Source of the DNA: Mesorhizobium sp. M1C.F.Ca.ET.210.01.1.1
GTDB lineage: Bacteria; Pseudomonadota; Alphaproteobacteria; Rhizobiales; Rhizobiaceae
DNA length: 64,000 bases
Assembly (NCBI RefSeq): GCF_004791585.1
Contig: NZ_SRUU01000011.1
Coordinates: 1-64,000 of the forward strand
Direction of reading: 5' to 3'
In this document: in pieces, positions 63,709 to 64,000 of the stretch
Numbering within the stretch: the stretch's first letter is position 1
Layout: each line of letters starts with the position of its first letter
Notes under the pieces: model-generated
Seen by the model: the letters and a program-made list of their open reading frames with translations, nothing else
The model's database searches: none
Told to the model about the DNA's origin: nothing
Made by a program: the position numbers and the translations under genes

Positions 63709-64000
63709 TCAGTGAAACGGGCACCTCCGCTCCTCGATATGCACGACGAATTCATGCTCGAAATGCGCCAGTGCCGCCCGCAGGCCCATCGCCGCGCCGT
63801 CGCCCAGGGCGCAGAACGTGTTGCCGAAAATGCCCTTGCAGAGTGCTCCCAGCTGTTCCATGTCGCCAGGCGCTCCTCGGCCCGCCTCGACCCGGCGTAG
63901 CACTTTGACGACCCAGTTCAGCCCTTCGCGGCACGGCGTGCACTTGCCGCAGGACTCGTGATGGAAGAACTCGATGATCCGCGTGGCGACTTTGACGATG
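63709..64000 (-). CDS. nuoF: NADH-quinone oxidoreductase subunit F, 3' part
   Basis: The 3' end of nuoF runs off the window. The visible 96 residues include FFHHESCGKCTPCREGLNW, three cysteines of the N3 4Fe-4S cluster, and GNTFCALGDGAA with the fourth. NuoF binds NADH and FMN in the rest of the protein. Stop codon TGA at 63709-63711; nuoG starts 33 bases later in the same direction. Confidence 0.9.
   Translation of the reverse strand, partial: IVKVATRIIEFFHHESCGKCTPCREGLNWVVKVLRRVEAGRGAPGDMEQLGALCKGIFGNTFCALGDGAAMGLRAALAHFEHEFVVHIEERRCPFH

Noticed and set aside
62423..63715. A 430-codon plus-strand frame opposite nuoG
   Set aside because: It is a shadow of the nuoG reading frame, which has all its Fe-S motifs on the minus strand.

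Overview
This is a high-GC window whose gene content points to a rhizobial alphaproteobacterium, most likely Mesorhizobium or a close relative. The pointers are DUF1127, DUF982 and DUF1488 small proteins, a Usg-family protein, an NDUFS4-like protein, a CIRCE-controlled groESL and a ROSE-type thermometer in front of an Hsp20 gene. The assignment rests on family resemblance only. Much of the window reads as accessory DNA: broken genes, an integrase remnant, an IS21 element and dispersed direct repeats.

Region by region. (1) 0-11.4 kb is a mixed, partly decayed segment: a DUF1194 protein, a LuxR regulator with two in-frame stops, an HxlR regulator, two convergent homologous cysteine-rich exported proteins, cyclase/TPR remnants, a frameshifted CCG-domain iron-sulfur protein, an intact class III cyclase with TPR-like repeats, a ketopantoate-reductase-family protein and a methyltransferase. 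(2) 12.0-21.3 kb is a compact biuret/triuret operon: FCD-type GntR regulator, BMP-type ABC importer, BiuH-like and TrtA-like cysteine hydrolases, cupin and AtzF-like allophanate hydrolase. Together they should import an oligo-urea and take it through biuret and allophanate to ammonia and CO2. (3) 21.5-29.7 kb holds the integrase remnant and a stress block: HtrA/Deg protease, groESL, two Hsp20s, Usg and the NDUFS4-like protein. (4) 29.7-40.7 kb is a run of very small genes, including five DUF982-type copies, interrupted by one IS21 element with a 7-bp target duplication. (5) 41.1-51.9 kb is a divergent catabolic locus built around a GntR regulator and its palindromic operators. One arm has a TIM-barrel protein, a polar-amino-acid-type importer, AroE, a CHMI-like tautomerase, AroQ and a Gfo/Idh/MocA oxidoreductase. 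The other has an intradiol dioxygenase, HpaH, HpaI and a signal-less solute-binding-fold protein. This combination matches no pathway I know. (6) 52-64 kb carries a MarR remnant, GYD protein, NDUFA9-like protein, frameshifted phhB, SAM hydrolase, DUF2236, CapA and PEBP proteins, then part of an auxiliary complex I: nuoH-nuoI-CBS on the plus strand facing nuoF-nuoG on the minus strand.

Three copies of a sequence with the core CCTCCGGGCCCACCA (near 11.66, 21.55 and 52.08 kb), all in the same orientation and one beside the integrase remnant, look like attachment sites. They would delimit two adjacent integrated segments: the biuret operon, and the block running from the stress genes to the catabolic locus. 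Six genes across the window each carry one single-nucleotide frameshift. Either the accessory DNA is decaying or the assembly has indel errors; sequence alone cannot decide.
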